Shown in pieces: positions 1-8,500 of a stretch of 64,000 nucleotides of DNA. A program made the position numbers and the translations under genes. The notes beneath the pieces are model-generated. The model saw nothing but the letters and a program-made list of their open reading frames with translations, had not been told where the DNA came from and did not search any database. Positions within the stretch are counted from its first letter, which is position 1. Every line of letters begins with the position of its first letter. Source of the stretch: DSWT01 sp035373625 (GTDB taxonomy: Bacteria > Chloroflexota > Anaerolineae > B4-G1 > SLSP01); the NCBI GenBank assembly GCA_035373625.1, contig DAOSNS010000015.1, positions 1 through 64,000 of the forward strand. Direction: 5' to 3'.

Positions 1-290
1 TTGCCGACGAGCTTGCGCTCGTGGGGGCGCGCTTCGGTGAGCGGGCGGTCGTCCAGTTCCAGGATGCGCGCCAGTTGCTTCTCCACGGTGCGCAGGTTCA
101 CCTCGGCCTTGCGCTCGTCGGTCAATTCCAGGCCGTAGCTGCCCGCCCAGAAGATGTGTACCATCACCCCTTGCAGTGTCTTGACCAGCGCCGGGATGTC
201 GGTGGGCAGACCATCGAACAGGTGCACGTAAGGGCCGGGATCCGTCGTCGGGCCGGGTTGGGCGTAGTAGGTCAACATATCGTTTGTCAT
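1..290 (-). CDS. Transglutaminase-like domain protein, N-terminal part (cut by window edge)
   Basis: Reading the minus strand from ATG at 290 gives an uncut frame that runs off the window. The protein starts MTNDMLTYYAQPGPTTDPGP and contains LFDGLPTDIPALVKTLQGV, then RPHERKLVGN at the edge. I recognise this as the N-terminus of the transglutaminase-like family in which KLVGN is followed by the catalytic-Cys segment (typically NCRDFS), which lies outside the window. AAGGAG sits 10 nt upstream of the ATG. The opposite-strand frame here is a shadow. Function beyond a papain-like/transglutaminase fold is not known. The catalytic residues cannot be seen, so activity is inference. Confidence 0.75.
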   Translation of the reverse strand, partial: MTNDMLTYYAQPGPTTDPGPYVHLFDGLPTDIPALVKTLQGVMVHIFWAGSYGLELTDERKAEVNLRTVEKQLARILELDDRPLTEARPHERKLVG

Positions 291-390
291 TGTTCAGTCT
301 CCTTGTTGTAGTCTGTAGTCCTGAGTCGGATAGTCCGAAGTCGAGAGGATATCCAGGAGCAGAACTTCTTGCCTTCTGTCTCTTGCATCT

Positions 391-1191
391 TTACAAAGGT
401 TGACATACCGGGCAGACGCGGGTGCGTGTGCTGCCGGTTTTGATGTTTTCGACCGTGGTTCCGCAGACCGGACACGGCTCATTTTCCAGGTGCAGGATGT
501 GCATAGAACGTTGATCCCACTGCCCCTTTTGGCCGTACAGGTTTTGCTCCCACGCGCTGCCGCCCAGGGCGATGCTCTGCTGCAACGTCTCACGGAGCGC
601 GGCCCACAGGTTGGCGATCTCGGCGTCGTTCAACGTGGCGATAGAGCGCAGCGGGTGGATGCGCGCCAGGAACAGCGGATCCTGCACGTAGACGTTGCCG
701 ATGCCGGCGATGCGCTTCTGGTTGAGCAAGAACGTCTTGATCGCGCCCTTGTGCCCGCGCAAGAGCGCGCGAAACTCGTCCAGGCTCAAATCCAGCATAT
801 CGGGGCCGAGTTCGGCGGTCATTTTGTGGTCGGCGAGGGTGGGAGCATAGTGCGCGAAACCAAACCACCAAAAGTTGACGGCAATCGCAGCCCCGTCGGT
901 CAGGTCGAAGATCAGGCGGCGTTTCTCCGGCAGATGATCGCGGTCGGTCAGCAAAATCTCGCCGCCCATCCCCAGGCAGAGCAGCAGCCAGCCGGATGAC
1001 AGCTCAACGCGCACCCACTTGCCACGCGGCGTCACGTCGCGGATTTCCGTGCCGCTGATCGCCGTCTGGAACTCGTCCACCGGCACGTTGAGACACTTGG
1101 GTTGCAGCACCTCGACCTCGCCGAAGGTGCGTCCGACCAATTCTTTCCGCATATCGCGGGCCATCACGTAGATTTCAGGAAGTTCAGGCAT
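391..1191 (-). CDS. mutM: Formamidopyrimidine-DNA glycosylase / endonuclease VIII family protein
   Basis: Base-excision repair enzyme of the Fpg/Nei family, which removes oxidised bases and nicks the abasic site. The 266-residue length is typical. The N-terminus MPELPE gives the catalytic Pro2 (nucleophile) and Glu3. Lys58 in TPRGKWV matches the conserved beta-turn lysine. The helix-two-turn-helix segment carries GIGNVYVQDPLF. The C-terminal zinc finger has CPVC near 240 and CPVC near 260 with an Arg-rich loop between (GSTRTRVC). Whether the substrate preference is Fpg-like (8-oxoG) or Nei-like (pyrimidines) cannot be told from sequence alone. It is followed by a repeat-rich spacer and the transglutaminase-like gene on the same strand. 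Confidence 0.93.
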   Translation of the reverse strand: MPELPEIYVMARDMRKELVGRTFGEVEVLQPKCLNVPVDEFQTAISGTEIRDVTPRGKWVRVELSSGWLLLCLGMGGEILLTDRDHLPEKRRLIFDLTDGAAIAVNFWWFGFAHYAPTLADHKMTAELGPDMLDLSLDEFRALLRGHKGAIKTFLLNQKRIAGIGNVYVQDPLFLARIHPLRSIATLNDAEIANLWAALRETLQQSIALGGSAWEQNLYGQKGQWDQRSMHILHLENEPCPVCGTTVENIKTGSTRTRVCPVCQPL

Positions 1192-1232
1192 CGTTGTTTA
1201 CCTCGTTGAGAATTGAGAATCGGCGAGTCAAT

Positions 1233-1451
1233 TCAATGATAATAGAGACACGCCCGCGGGTCGCGGCGCAGTTGCCCTACCCGCCGGGATGACGTATTGG
1301 TGCTCATCCAGACCGTTTTCAGGCCCTCGTTCTCCATTTTGAGCATTGCCTTGATGTTGGGGAATCCATTGTCGCCGTTCGTGCCGAGCATCACGATGCC
1401 GGAACGGTCGGCCAGAGCCAGTGCTTGTTGAATTGCAGTTTCTTGATCCAT
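1233..1451 (-). pseudogene. PPOX (pyridoxamine 5'-phosphate oxidase-like) fragment, C-terminal half missing
   Basis: The 72-residue frame begins MDQETAIQQALALADRSG and contains VMLGTNGDNGFPNIKAML, WMSTNTSSRRVGQLRRDP and ACLYYH, then stops. This is the N-terminal FMN-binding half of general-stress-protein-26-like PPOX proteins, which are normally about 130-150 residues. The frame ends exactly where a short-repeat tract (1202-1235, GACTCGCCGATTCTCAATTC type) begins, so the rest of the gene seems to have been replaced by that tract. ATTCC(T)TTT and GGAAT motifs precede the ATG but no strong ribosome site is seen. It is probably non-functional, although a short stable protein cannot be excluded. 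Confidence 0.7.
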
Positions 1452-1469
1452 TGTATGTCAATTCCTTTT

Positions 1470-1535
1470 ATTAGCAGTCAGCAGTCAGCTATCAGGCTTT
1501 CAGCCTGAAGGCTGACTGCTGATAGCTGAAAGCTT
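1470..1535. repeat. Strand-symmetric AGTCAGC-type repeat, hairpin-forming
   Basis: CAGTCAGCAGTCAGCTATCA is followed by a short centre (GGCTTTCAGCCTGAAGGC) and then CTGACTGCTGATAGCTGA, so the second half is the reverse complement of the first. It fills the space between the PPOX fragment and DUF3795. The same word family reappears at the 3' end of aroC (near 33715). Confidence 0.7.
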
Positions 1536-1539
1536 CAAA

Positions 1540-1884
1540 CTACATTGCCTGGCGGATCTGGTCGAGTATCGTCCGCATCTGTGGCGCAAAGCTGAAGTAA
1601 CGCTGCAACTTGTCACAGGCATAGTCAGGGCAGTGCGCGCAGTTGACGACGCCACGCTCCACGCCGCAGGCGCGGATTTCGCACTCGCCGCAGTGGCTGC
1701 ACTTGTTCGGTCCGCTCAGACAGCCGTCGCAGAGGACCGACGCGACGGTGATGCCGGGCGCGTTGTACGCCTCCCGCCATTGGGCAGCGACGGCTTCCAG
1801 CGCCGCCTGATCGTTCGCCTGGGTGGCGATGTACGCAGGGCAGTCGCTGCATACGAGACCGCAGTAAGCAATGATCCTATCCAT
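1540..1884 (-). CDS. DUF3795 family cysteine-rich protein
   Basis: 114 residues starting MDRIIAYCGLVCSDCPAY, the diagnostic N-terminus of DUF3795 (CGLxCxxCPAY). About a dozen cysteines are arranged as CxxC pairs (CDGC, CSHCGEC, CAHCPDYAC), suggesting metal or cluster binding. The C-terminal helix LQRYFSFAPQMRTILDQI is also typical. AAGGAGG lies just upstream of the ATG. No enzymatic role is established for the family. It is the last intact gene before the PPOX fragment on this strand. Confidence 0.88.
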   Translation of the reverse strand: MDRIIAYCGLVCSDCPAYIATQANDQAALEAVAAQWREAYNAPGITVASVLCDGCLSGPNKCSHCGECEIRACGVERGVVNCAHCPDYACDKLQRYFSFAPQMRTILDQIRQAM

Positions 1885-1973
1885 TTCAAAAAACCTCCTT
1901 AGATTGATTTTGGTTGTTCCCTGTTAAGTGGGTAACACAACAAGTATAGATCGAGAATATGCCAAATCATGTC

Positions 1974-2001
1974 ATATAGATAGAATCTTTGTTCTATTTA
2001 A
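1974..2001. repeat. 28-bp palindromic repeat, copy A
   Basis: Contains the inverted repeat AGAAYYTTTGTTCT flanked by ATATAGAT and TTTAA. It overlaps the last codons and stop of the GNAT gene. A second copy, 26 of 28 bases identical, lies at 3469-3496. This could be an operator or hairpin shared by the genes around it. Confidence 0.6.
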
Positions 2002-2785
2002 CTTTAGTATAAATTGCCGGCACATCCACCGGATGATTGAAGCCGAGTTGCTGTGCCAGGATTTGCGAGGGGATGTTGTTATCCCAACACGACCAGGCCG
2101 GGCGCAAGCCTTGTTCCAGGCATTGTTCGATGAAAGCGCAGGCCGCCAGCCTCGCAAACCCCTGACGGCGATAGGGGTCCGCCGTCTCAATGTTGATTTC
2201 CGCCTCGCCGCCGCCCACCATAACGCTATGACACCGGCTGACGATTTCGTCGCCCTTCATCACGGCAAATCCGACACCGCGCGCCAGGAAGTTGTCGAGG
2301 CCCCCCCAGAAATCTGCTAGTTCAGTGCCTTCGGCCAACGCGCGGTCGTATTGGCGGATGCTATATCCGGAAGGGATCCGCTCACGCCATCCGGCATGAC
2401 GCGCGACAAACACCTCCGGGTCGAAGGTGAACGCTTTACGGGCGACATGCAGCCGTGCATAATCTGCAAACAGCTTATCCAACGTGCTTTGCCACGCTTC
2501 CGAGGCAGGGAAGAGAAGCATATCTCCTTCAGACGATACTAATTCAGACAAGATCAGTACTCGCATCGCTTGGTTGAAGGCTATATTTTCTGTCTGCCCC
2601 ACAATGAAGAAGAACTCACATAGTGGCGCGAGTAATGCCGCCGTCGGACGTTCCGGATCATCTACGAAAACTCTCCCGGCGTGGTTACCCTCGAAGATGG
2701 CCTCGGCAAAGAGTTGGCTGTACCCCATCCCTTGAAACAATGGACAGGCTTTTTCGTAGGCTGTTTTCTCAAGTTCGTAAATCAT
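1994..2785 (-). CDS. GNAT family N-acetyltransferase
   Basis: The frame is open further upstream, but I start at ATG 2785 (MIYELEKTAYEKACPLFQGM) because GGAG precedes it by 8 nt and the upstream extension lacks family character. The protein is 263 residues. The C-terminal half is a GNAT fold: GFAVMKGDEIVSRCHSVMV (beta4), EINIETADPYRRQGFARLAA with the acetyl-CoA pyrophosphate loop RRQGFA, and PAWSCWDNNIPSQILAQQLG for the last helix. The N-terminal half has no recognised domain. Overall it resembles GNAT proteins related to ZmaR-like acetyltransferases, but the substrate is unknown. It forms a small minus-strand cluster with the two short genes upstream. Confidence 0.8.
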   Translation of the reverse strand: MIYELEKTAYEKACPLFQGMGYSQLFAEAIFEGNHAGRVFVDDPERPTAALLAPLCEFFFIVGQTENIAFNQAMRVLILSELVSSEGDMLLFPASEAWQSTLDKLFADYARLHVARKAFTFDPEVFVARHAGWRERIPSGYSIRQYDRALAEGTELADFWGGLDNFLARGVGFAVMKGDEIVSRCHSVMVGGGEAEINIETADPYRRQGFARLAACAFIEQCLEQGLRPAWSCWDNNIPSQILAQQLGFNHPVDVPAIYTKVK

Positions 2786-2823
2786 GATGGTTCTCCGTTG
2801 AAGCCCCATGGTTGGTATGAATG

Positions 2824-3030
2824 TTATTTCGACGATGCCGGGTACTGCATCAAGCGGAAATTCGACAGAGGGCGTACTGTGAACAGGCAGCGCATGCCAC
2901 GCAGGAGACGTTCCAGCATCCGCGTCTCCGGGGACTTCAAATCGCGGGTTTGGTAGTTTTGCATCGCTTGGCGCTCTGCGCGCAGGACACGCATTTTCCA
3001 TACTTCTAATTCAATCGGATTGTAAAACAT
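2824..3030 (-). CDS. Small basic hypothetical protein
   Basis: 68 residues from ATG 3030 (MFYNPIELEVWKMRVLRAER). AAGGAG is placed 7 nt before this ATG, which is why I prefer it to the longer frame starting at 3048. The protein is rich in Arg and Met and predicted mostly helical (MRVLRAERQAMQNY, TRMLERLLRGMRCLF). I do not recognise the family. It lies 38 bp upstream of the GNAT gene on the same strand. Confidence 0.5.
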   Translation of the reverse strand: MFYNPIELEVWKMRVLRAERQAMQNYQTRDLKSPETRMLERLLRGMRCLFTVRPLSNFRLMQYPASSK

Positions 3031-3106
3031 GGTCTCTCTCCTTGACAAGAACTTATCTTTTTGAAGAGGCGCATTGCGTTTCCCAGATGAACTGCGCCTC
3101 GATGGG

Positions 3107-3256
3107 TTAGAACAAGAAGCTCAACAAACTGCGCACGATGGGCCGCACGTACTGCATCAAATTGAAGTGTTCGAGGATGATGGGTTGGCGCTTGCGGCTG
3201 ATCCTCTCTTCACTGATCGCCATTGCCAGTTTTGCTGTTGCAAACCATTCACACAT
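3107..3256 (-). CDS. Very small hypothetical protein (49 aa)
   Basis: Minus-strand ORF beginning MCEWFATAKLAMAISEERIS and ending VRSLLSFLF. A near-perfect AGGAGG ribosome site lies 7 nt before the ATG, which is the main reason to call it. The central part is basic and the C-terminus hydrophobic. It is the first of three tandem minus-strand genes (this one, 2824-3030 and the GNAT gene). No family recognised. Confidence 0.5.
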   Translation of the reverse strand: MCEWFATAKLAMAISEERISRKRQPIILEHFNLMQYVRPIVRSLLSFLF

Positions 3257-3468
3257 CGCAATCCTCCTTTCTGTGACTGTACCGCTCTCTTGTGTTTCTT
3301 CTTAACTACGCCCTCAGTATAGCCGCGCGCCGTCTTTTGCGCGTCTTTTCTGGCGTCTTGTCCGGCGTTTTGTGGAGAGTCTCCTACAAGATGTCGCGTG
3401 AGACGGTTATATCTTCGGTCAGCTTAAGAACATAATCAGTATCCATCAGGAATACGCCAGGGCAGGTT

Positions 3469-3496
3469 ATATAGATAGAACTTTTGTTCTGTTTAA
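3469..3496. repeat. 28-bp palindromic repeat, copy B
   Basis: Second copy of the AGAAYYTTTGTTCT palindrome found at 1974-2001. It lies in the 328-bp divergent space 3257-3584, just upstream of the promoter candidate for the plus-strand pair. I see nothing else in that space. Confidence 0.6.
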
Positions 3497-3510
3497 GGAT
3501 ATGACAACCC

Positions 3511-3538
3511 TTGCATAGAAATAGGGGGCGAGTATACT
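3511..3538 (+). promoter_or_regulatory. Candidate sigma-70 promoter for 3585-4449
   Basis: TTGCAT, 16 bp spacer, TATACT. The -10 is good and the -35 weak. It lies 47 bp upstream of the first plus-strand gene and 15 bp downstream of palindrome copy B, a plausible operator position. Confidence 0.4.
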
Positions 3539-3584
3539 TGGATTAGGGACAGATTGGTGGAGCAACAATGAGTGGAGGTAACCC

Positions 3585-3998
3585 ATGCAGCAAACTGAAG
3601 TGCAAGCCGGAGGACTGACAGCCTATACCGGCTTTGTTCGGGAGGGGCATATCCAGTTGGCCGAAACGGTGACATTGCCGGAAGGTAGCATGGTCTACGT
3701 GCTGGTACCAGTGACAGTTGATGCGATCACAGCCCGGCGCAAAGCCAACCGTTGGCTGTTGGAGCATGTCGGCGTGATGCTGCGGGCCGACCGGCCAACC
3801 TTTGTACGTTCGGCGACGCGCCCGCTGTGGCGGTTTGGCGCGTATGTGACCGCTGTTTCCCGTGAACCGGTAGGGCCGGTAGGCTATGTGGAGGTGGATG
3901 CTATCAACGGTATGGTGTTAGCCGATGCGCGCACCGCCGAGGAGATTGCTGCCCGTGGCGAACGTCTTGAATGTCTCCCATTTCCGCCAGATAACTGA
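3585..3998 (+). CDS. Hypothetical protein with antitoxin-like N-terminus
   Basis: 137 residues. The N-terminal part (GFVREGHIQLAETVTLPEGS then VYVLVPV) has the beta pattern of small AbrB/AF2212-type antitoxin domains (extended strand, LPEG turn, hydrophobic strand). The C-terminal part (GPVGYVEVDAINGMVLADAR) resembles a PepSY-like strand-turn-strand. GGAGG lies 8 nt upstream. Its stop is inside the next gene, whose GTG start lies 44 nt back, so the two are probably co-translated. A toxin-antitoxin-like relation between this protein and the downstream C39-like peptidase is conceivable but purely inferred. Confidence 0.6.
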   Translation: MQQTEVQAGGLTAYTGFVREGHIQLAETVTLPEGSMVYVLVPVTVDAITARRKANRWLLEHVGVMLRADRPTFVRSATRPLWRFGAYVTAVSREPVGPVGYVEVDAINGMVLADARTAEEIAARGERLECLPFPPDN

Positions 3999-4449
3999 CG
4001 GCTATTGCCTGGCAGCCTGCGCCCAGATGGCATTGGACTACCTGGGTATACCGGTCGCCCAAGAGGAACTGGCGCGCCGTTTGGAAGTGCGCCCGCGCAT
4101 TGGCGCACCTTCATCGCGCCTGTTGCGTCTGCGTTCGGAAACCCTGGATGTGGTATACGCCGACGGTGATTTGTACGACCTGCTCGCCTGGTTGGAGGCT
4201 GGAACGCCGGTCATCGTATTTGTCCAGGTTGACCAGCTCCCCTACTGGCAGGGGCAGCACTTCCAACACGCGCTCTTGCTCACCGGCAGTGACGCCGAAT
4301 CGCTCTATCTGCTTGACCCCGCCGCCGACTCCGCGCCCATTGCTGTCTCCCAGGGTGATTTCCTGCTGGCCTGGGACGAAATGGAATGTGTGTACGCGGT
4401 TATTCGTCAGCGTGAAGAAACGCCTTTTAGTGCACTGCCCGATTTGTAA
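3955..4449 (+). CDS. Peptidase C39-like family protein
   Basis: Start chosen at GTG 3955, behind GGAG, giving VANVLNVSHFRQITDGYCLA. The motif DGYCLAACAQMALDYLG carries the candidate catalytic Cys of the C39-like papain fold (Q...C.A..). QHFQHALLLTGSDAESLYLLDP carries the matching His and Asp (H.....G.....DP). At 164 residues it is the size of a stand-alone peptidase domain without transporter. Substrate unknown. It overlaps the preceding gene by 44 nt and belongs to the same transcript. Confidence 0.75.
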   Translation: MANVLNVSHFRQITDGYCLAACAQMALDYLGIPVAQEELARRLEVRPRIGAPSSRLLRLRSETLDVVYADGDLYDLLAWLEAGTPVIVFVQVDQLPYWQGQHFQHALLLTGSDAESLYLLDPAADSAPIAVSQGDFLLAWDEMECVYAVIRQREETPFSALPDL

Positions 4450-4487
4450 ACACTCCACACCCTGAGTTTTTCATAAAACCTCTTCGA

Positions 4488-4515
4488 TTGCGACTCTCCC
4501 TTACCGTGTTATAAT
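4488..4515 (+). promoter_or_regulatory. Candidate sigma-70 promoter for the EamA transporter and regulator
   Basis: TTGCGA, 16 bp spacer, perfect TATAAT. It lies 51 bp upstream of the transporter ATG. Confidence 0.5.
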
Positions 4516-4566
4516 GAGCCTTGCCTGTAGCTATTTCAGGCATATCCCTCTTGAGAAGGTACAACC

Positions 4567-5544
4567 ATGCAACCTGATCACTCACAACACCCACCCTCTT
4601 CCCTGGCGATCTGGGCGGCGCTTTTGGCTGTGTATATCGTGTGGGGTTCGACGTATCTGGCGATTCGCTTCGCCGTGCAGACGATGCCGCCGTTCCTGAT
4701 GGCGAGCACGCGCTTCCTGGTCGCCGGAAGCGTGTTGTATGCCTGGCGGCGGCTGAAGGGCGACCCCGCGCCCACCAAAATCGAGTGGCGCTCGGCGGCG
4801 ATTGTCGGCCTGTGCTTGCTCCTGGGTGGAAACGGCGGTGTGGTGTGGGCCGAACAGCACGTGGCCTCCGGCATCGCGGCATTGCTCATCGGCGCGACTC
4901 CGCTGTGGATGGCGCTGATTGATGCGCTGCGCCCGCACGGTCAGAAACCCAGCGTACAGACGGTTCTGGGCATTGTCATCGGCTTCTGCGGGATCGCCCT
5001 CTTGATCAATCCAACGCAGGCTGCTGGTAACAGGGAAAGCGTTGACCTCATCGGCGCAATCGTCCTGCTTGGCGCGGCGTTTGCCTGGTCTGCCGGATCG
5101 CTGTACAGCCGCAAAGCGCAGCTCCCCGCGTCCCCGTTACTCGGCACGGCTATGGAGATGCTGGTCGGTGGAGCAGCGCTGCTCGTGTTTGGCATCCTCG
5201 TGGGCAATGCACGGGCGTTGCAGGCAGGCGCGATTGCCCCGGCCTCATGGCTTGGATTAGGCTATCTCATCATCTTTGGTTCGTTGATCGGCTTCACGGC
5301 CTACACCTGGCTGCTGCGTGTCGCGCCAACACCGCTCGTCTCGACGTATGCCTACGTCAACCCGGTGGTGGCGGTCGTGCTCGGCTTCCTCATCGCCGAC
5401 GAGCCGCTAACCACACGGTCGTTGCTGGCGACGGCCATCATCGTCGGCGCGGTGGTGCTGACGACGCGCCGAACTTCACCTAAACTGAAGCCCGTCATTG
5501 CACCTGTAGCCACACCACAGCTCGCCGATGTGAATGATGTCTGA
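4567..5544 (+). CDS. EamA/DMT-superfamily transporter
   Basis: 325 residues with about ten hydrophobic segments in the 5+5 arrangement of drug/metabolite exporters. The N-terminal LLAVYIVWGSTYLAIRFAVQ and the second-half YVNPVVAVVLGFLIADEPLT (PVxAxxxGxxxxxExxT) are the two EamA signature regions. The C-terminal 20 residues are hydrophilic. It is closest in style to YedA/RhaT-like exporters, but the substrate cannot be read from sequence. GAGAAGGT precedes the ATG. It overlaps the following regulator by 11 nt, so the two are translationally linked. Confidence 0.88.
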   Translation: MQPDHSQHPPSSLAIWAALLAVYIVWGSTYLAIRFAVQTMPPFLMASTRFLVAGSVLYAWRRLKGDPAPTKIEWRSAAIVGLCLLLGGNGGVVWAEQHVASGIAALLIGATPLWMALIDALRPHGQKPSVQTVLGIVIGFCGIALLINPTQAAGNRESVDLIGAIVLLGAAFAWSAGSLYSRKAQLPASPLLGTAMEMLVGGAALLVFGILVGNARALQAGAIAPASWLGLGYLIIFGSLIGFTAYTWLLRVAPTPLVSTYAYVNPVVAVVLGFLIADEPLTTRSLLATAIIVGAVVLTTRRTSPKLKPVIAPVATPQLADVNDV

Positions 5545-8500
5545 GCTTCGCCTTTTCCTCTTTGGGACGCCCCGGCTGGAGTGCGACGGCACGCCGGTCA
5601 AATTGACGCGCCGCAAAGTGACGGCCCTGCTGGCTTACCTCGCCGTCACCGGACAGCCACACAGCCGCGAGGCGATTGCGGCGCTGTTGTGGCCCGATTT
5701 TGACGCGCCGAGTGCCTATGCCTATCTGCGCAACGCCCTGTGGCGGCTCAAGCAGACGCCGCTCGCCGACCGGGTGGAGGTGGAGCAGGAAACGCTCACG
5801 TTCCGGCAGGATGAAGCGACGTGGGTAGATGTGGCGCGCTTTGAGGCGGCACTGGCCGCACGCCGGGCGCATCCCCACCCGGAGCGTGAGGTTTGCGAGG
5901 CATGTATCCCTTTGCTTGAAGAAGCCGTCACGTTGTACCAGGGTGATTTTATGACCGGGTTCACCCTCGAAGACAGCGCAGCCTTCGATGAGTGGCAGTT
6001 CTTCCAGGCCGAATCGCTGCGCCGTGCGTATACCGGCGCGCTCGAAAAACTGACGCTCTGGTACAGCTCGCGCGCTCCGGAAATAGCCCTCGATTACGCG
6101 CGGCGCTGGCAAAGCCGTGACCCGTTGAACGAAGAGGCGCACCGCCATTTGATGACGCTGTACGCCCAATCGGGTCAGCGCGCCGCCGCGCTGCACCTCT
6201 ACGACACGCTCATCCGCGACCTGCGCGCCCAGGGCCTCGCCCCTGCCGACGAGACCGTGGCCCTCTACCAACGCATCCGCGCCTCCGATGTCAACATAGG
6301 GCCGTCGTCCCGCCCGCGTGAAACCGCTCAACCCGATGCTGCACATCCACCACAAGTCACGCCGTCGCCTCTCCCCACCGGCACCGTTACCTTTCTCTTC
6401 ACCGACATCCAGGGAAGCGTTTCCCTGTGGGACCAAGAGCCTGTTGCTATGAAAACAGCGATCGTCCGGCATCACACGATTTTGCGTGAGGGGATCGAGG
6501 CACACGGCGGGCACGTCTTCAAAGTCATCGGTGATGCTTTCCAGGCCGCTTTTACCTTTGCCCCACAGGCTTTGGCGGCGGCATTGGCGATTCAGCGTGC
6601 GCTGTGCGAGACAGACTGGGGTGACCTCAGTCCTCTGTGTGTGCGCATGGGACTGCATACCGGCCCGGCGGAACTGGCCCGGGAGGCCGGTGCGGAAGAT
6701 TACGCCGTCAGCCACACCCTCAACCGCGTCGCACGGGTGATGGCGGCAGGCAGCGGCGGGCAGATTTTGCTATCCCAGGAGACGGCGGCCCTGGTGCAGC
6801 ACGAGCTGCCGCCGGGTGTCGCGCTCAAGGACCTGGGGGAGCATCGCTTGAAGGGGCTGGCGCAGCCCGAACATCTCTTCCAGGTCGTCGCGCCGGGATT
6901 GCCGGCGAGCTTCCCGCCGTTGACGACCGGCATCCTGCCCGCCCATAACCTGCCGACGCCTTCGACTGCATTCGTGGGCCGTCGGGCGGAACTGGCCGAA
7001 TTGCAGCGTTTGTTGAATGACCCGGAAACGCGCCTCATCACCCTCACCGGGCCGGGCGGCATCGGCAAGACGCGGCTTTCCTTGCGCGCCGCCGAAGCCA
7101 CACTCACGACTTTCCCCGATGGCGTCTTCTTCGTCCCGTTGGCGGCCGCAGAGACCCCGGATATGATCGTTTCGACAATCGCCGACGTGCTGAAGCTGGT
7201 GCTTTACCAGCAAAGCGCCGACGCGCCTTTCACACAACTGGTGCGCTATCTGCACAACAGGCGGATGCTGTTGGTGCTGGATAACCTCGAACAGGCGCTC
7301 TCCGGCGCGGTGATGTTGGCCGACCTGGTACAGCAGACGCGGGCGACCAAGCTGCTGGTCACATCACGGGAGCGGCTCAACGTGCAAGGCGAATGGGTGC
7401 TGGAGCTGCACGGCCTGCGCTGTCCGAAACTCACAGACCTCGCGGAGGCGACAGACTATGGTGCGGTCCAGCTCTTTATCGAACGTGCACAGCGCGTCAA
7501 CCATGCCTTTGCGCCTGACGCGGAGGAAATGGCGGCCATCGTCCGTATTTGCCACCTGGTTGAGGGAATGCCGCTGGGGTTGGAACTGGCCGCTGCGTGG
7601 ACGAAGCTGCTTTCGTGCCGGGAAATCGCCGACGAAATTGCTATCAGCCTCGATTTTCTCACCCTGGCGCTGCGTGATTTGCCGGAACGCCACCAAAGCC
7701 TGCGCGCCGTCTTTGCCCGCTCGTGGAGTTTGCTTTCCAGAGAAGAACAGGCCGTCTACTGCGCGCTGGCCGTGTTCCGGGGCGGCTTTACGCGCGCGGC
7801 AGCGAAAGCAGTAGCCGGCGCTTCCCTGCCGCTACTGGCCGCGCTGGTTGACAAATCCATGCTCTACCGCGCCGCACCAGACCGCTATGACATCCTCCAC
7901 GTGCTGCGCCAATACGCCGAAGAGCAACTGGCTGCAAACCCCGACCTTAACGACGCCATCCGCGACCGGCACAGCGCGTATTACCTCGATTGGCTGCATC
8001 GTCTCGAGCCGGTGCTCAAAGGCCCCGGCAAGGATGTGGCCTTCGGGCAACTGGCGGCACTGGAAGCCATTGACACAGAGCGCGAAAACATCCACGCCGC
8101 CTGGACGTGGGCAGTGGCGCATGGTGAGTTCAACCGTTTGCATGCGGCGACGCTGAGCCTGGGGATGTTCTGCGACATCCGCAGCCGTTTCCGTGAGGGC
8201 CAGAAACTGTTCGGAGAAGCCTCTGCCGCGCTCAATCGGCCGGGCGTTGAGGCTCCCCCCACCCTTCTGGGTTTGCTTTTGGGGATCCAGGGCGAATGTC
8301 TGCTGCGCCTTTCACAGCCTGGCGCGCGGGAAACGCTGCAACGCGCCGTACAAGTATTAGAAGCCGCGCCGCCGGGGCCGGAACTGGCGCTGGTGAACGT
8401 GTTGAATTCCTATACCGGATCGTGGTATCCCCCGGAAGAAATAGAGCGCCGGCTGAACGATAGCCTGGCTTTTTATCGGGCTAACAACGACCTCTGGGGC

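Noticed and set aside
1928..2320. 130-residue plus-strand frame over the 3' end of the GNAT gene
   Set aside because: Shadow of the GNAT gene, no ribosome site or family signal.
5495..6715. 406-residue minus-strand frame opposite the BTAD gene
   Set aside because: Shadow of the GC-rich coding strand; the plus strand gives clear BTAD and cyclase motifs.
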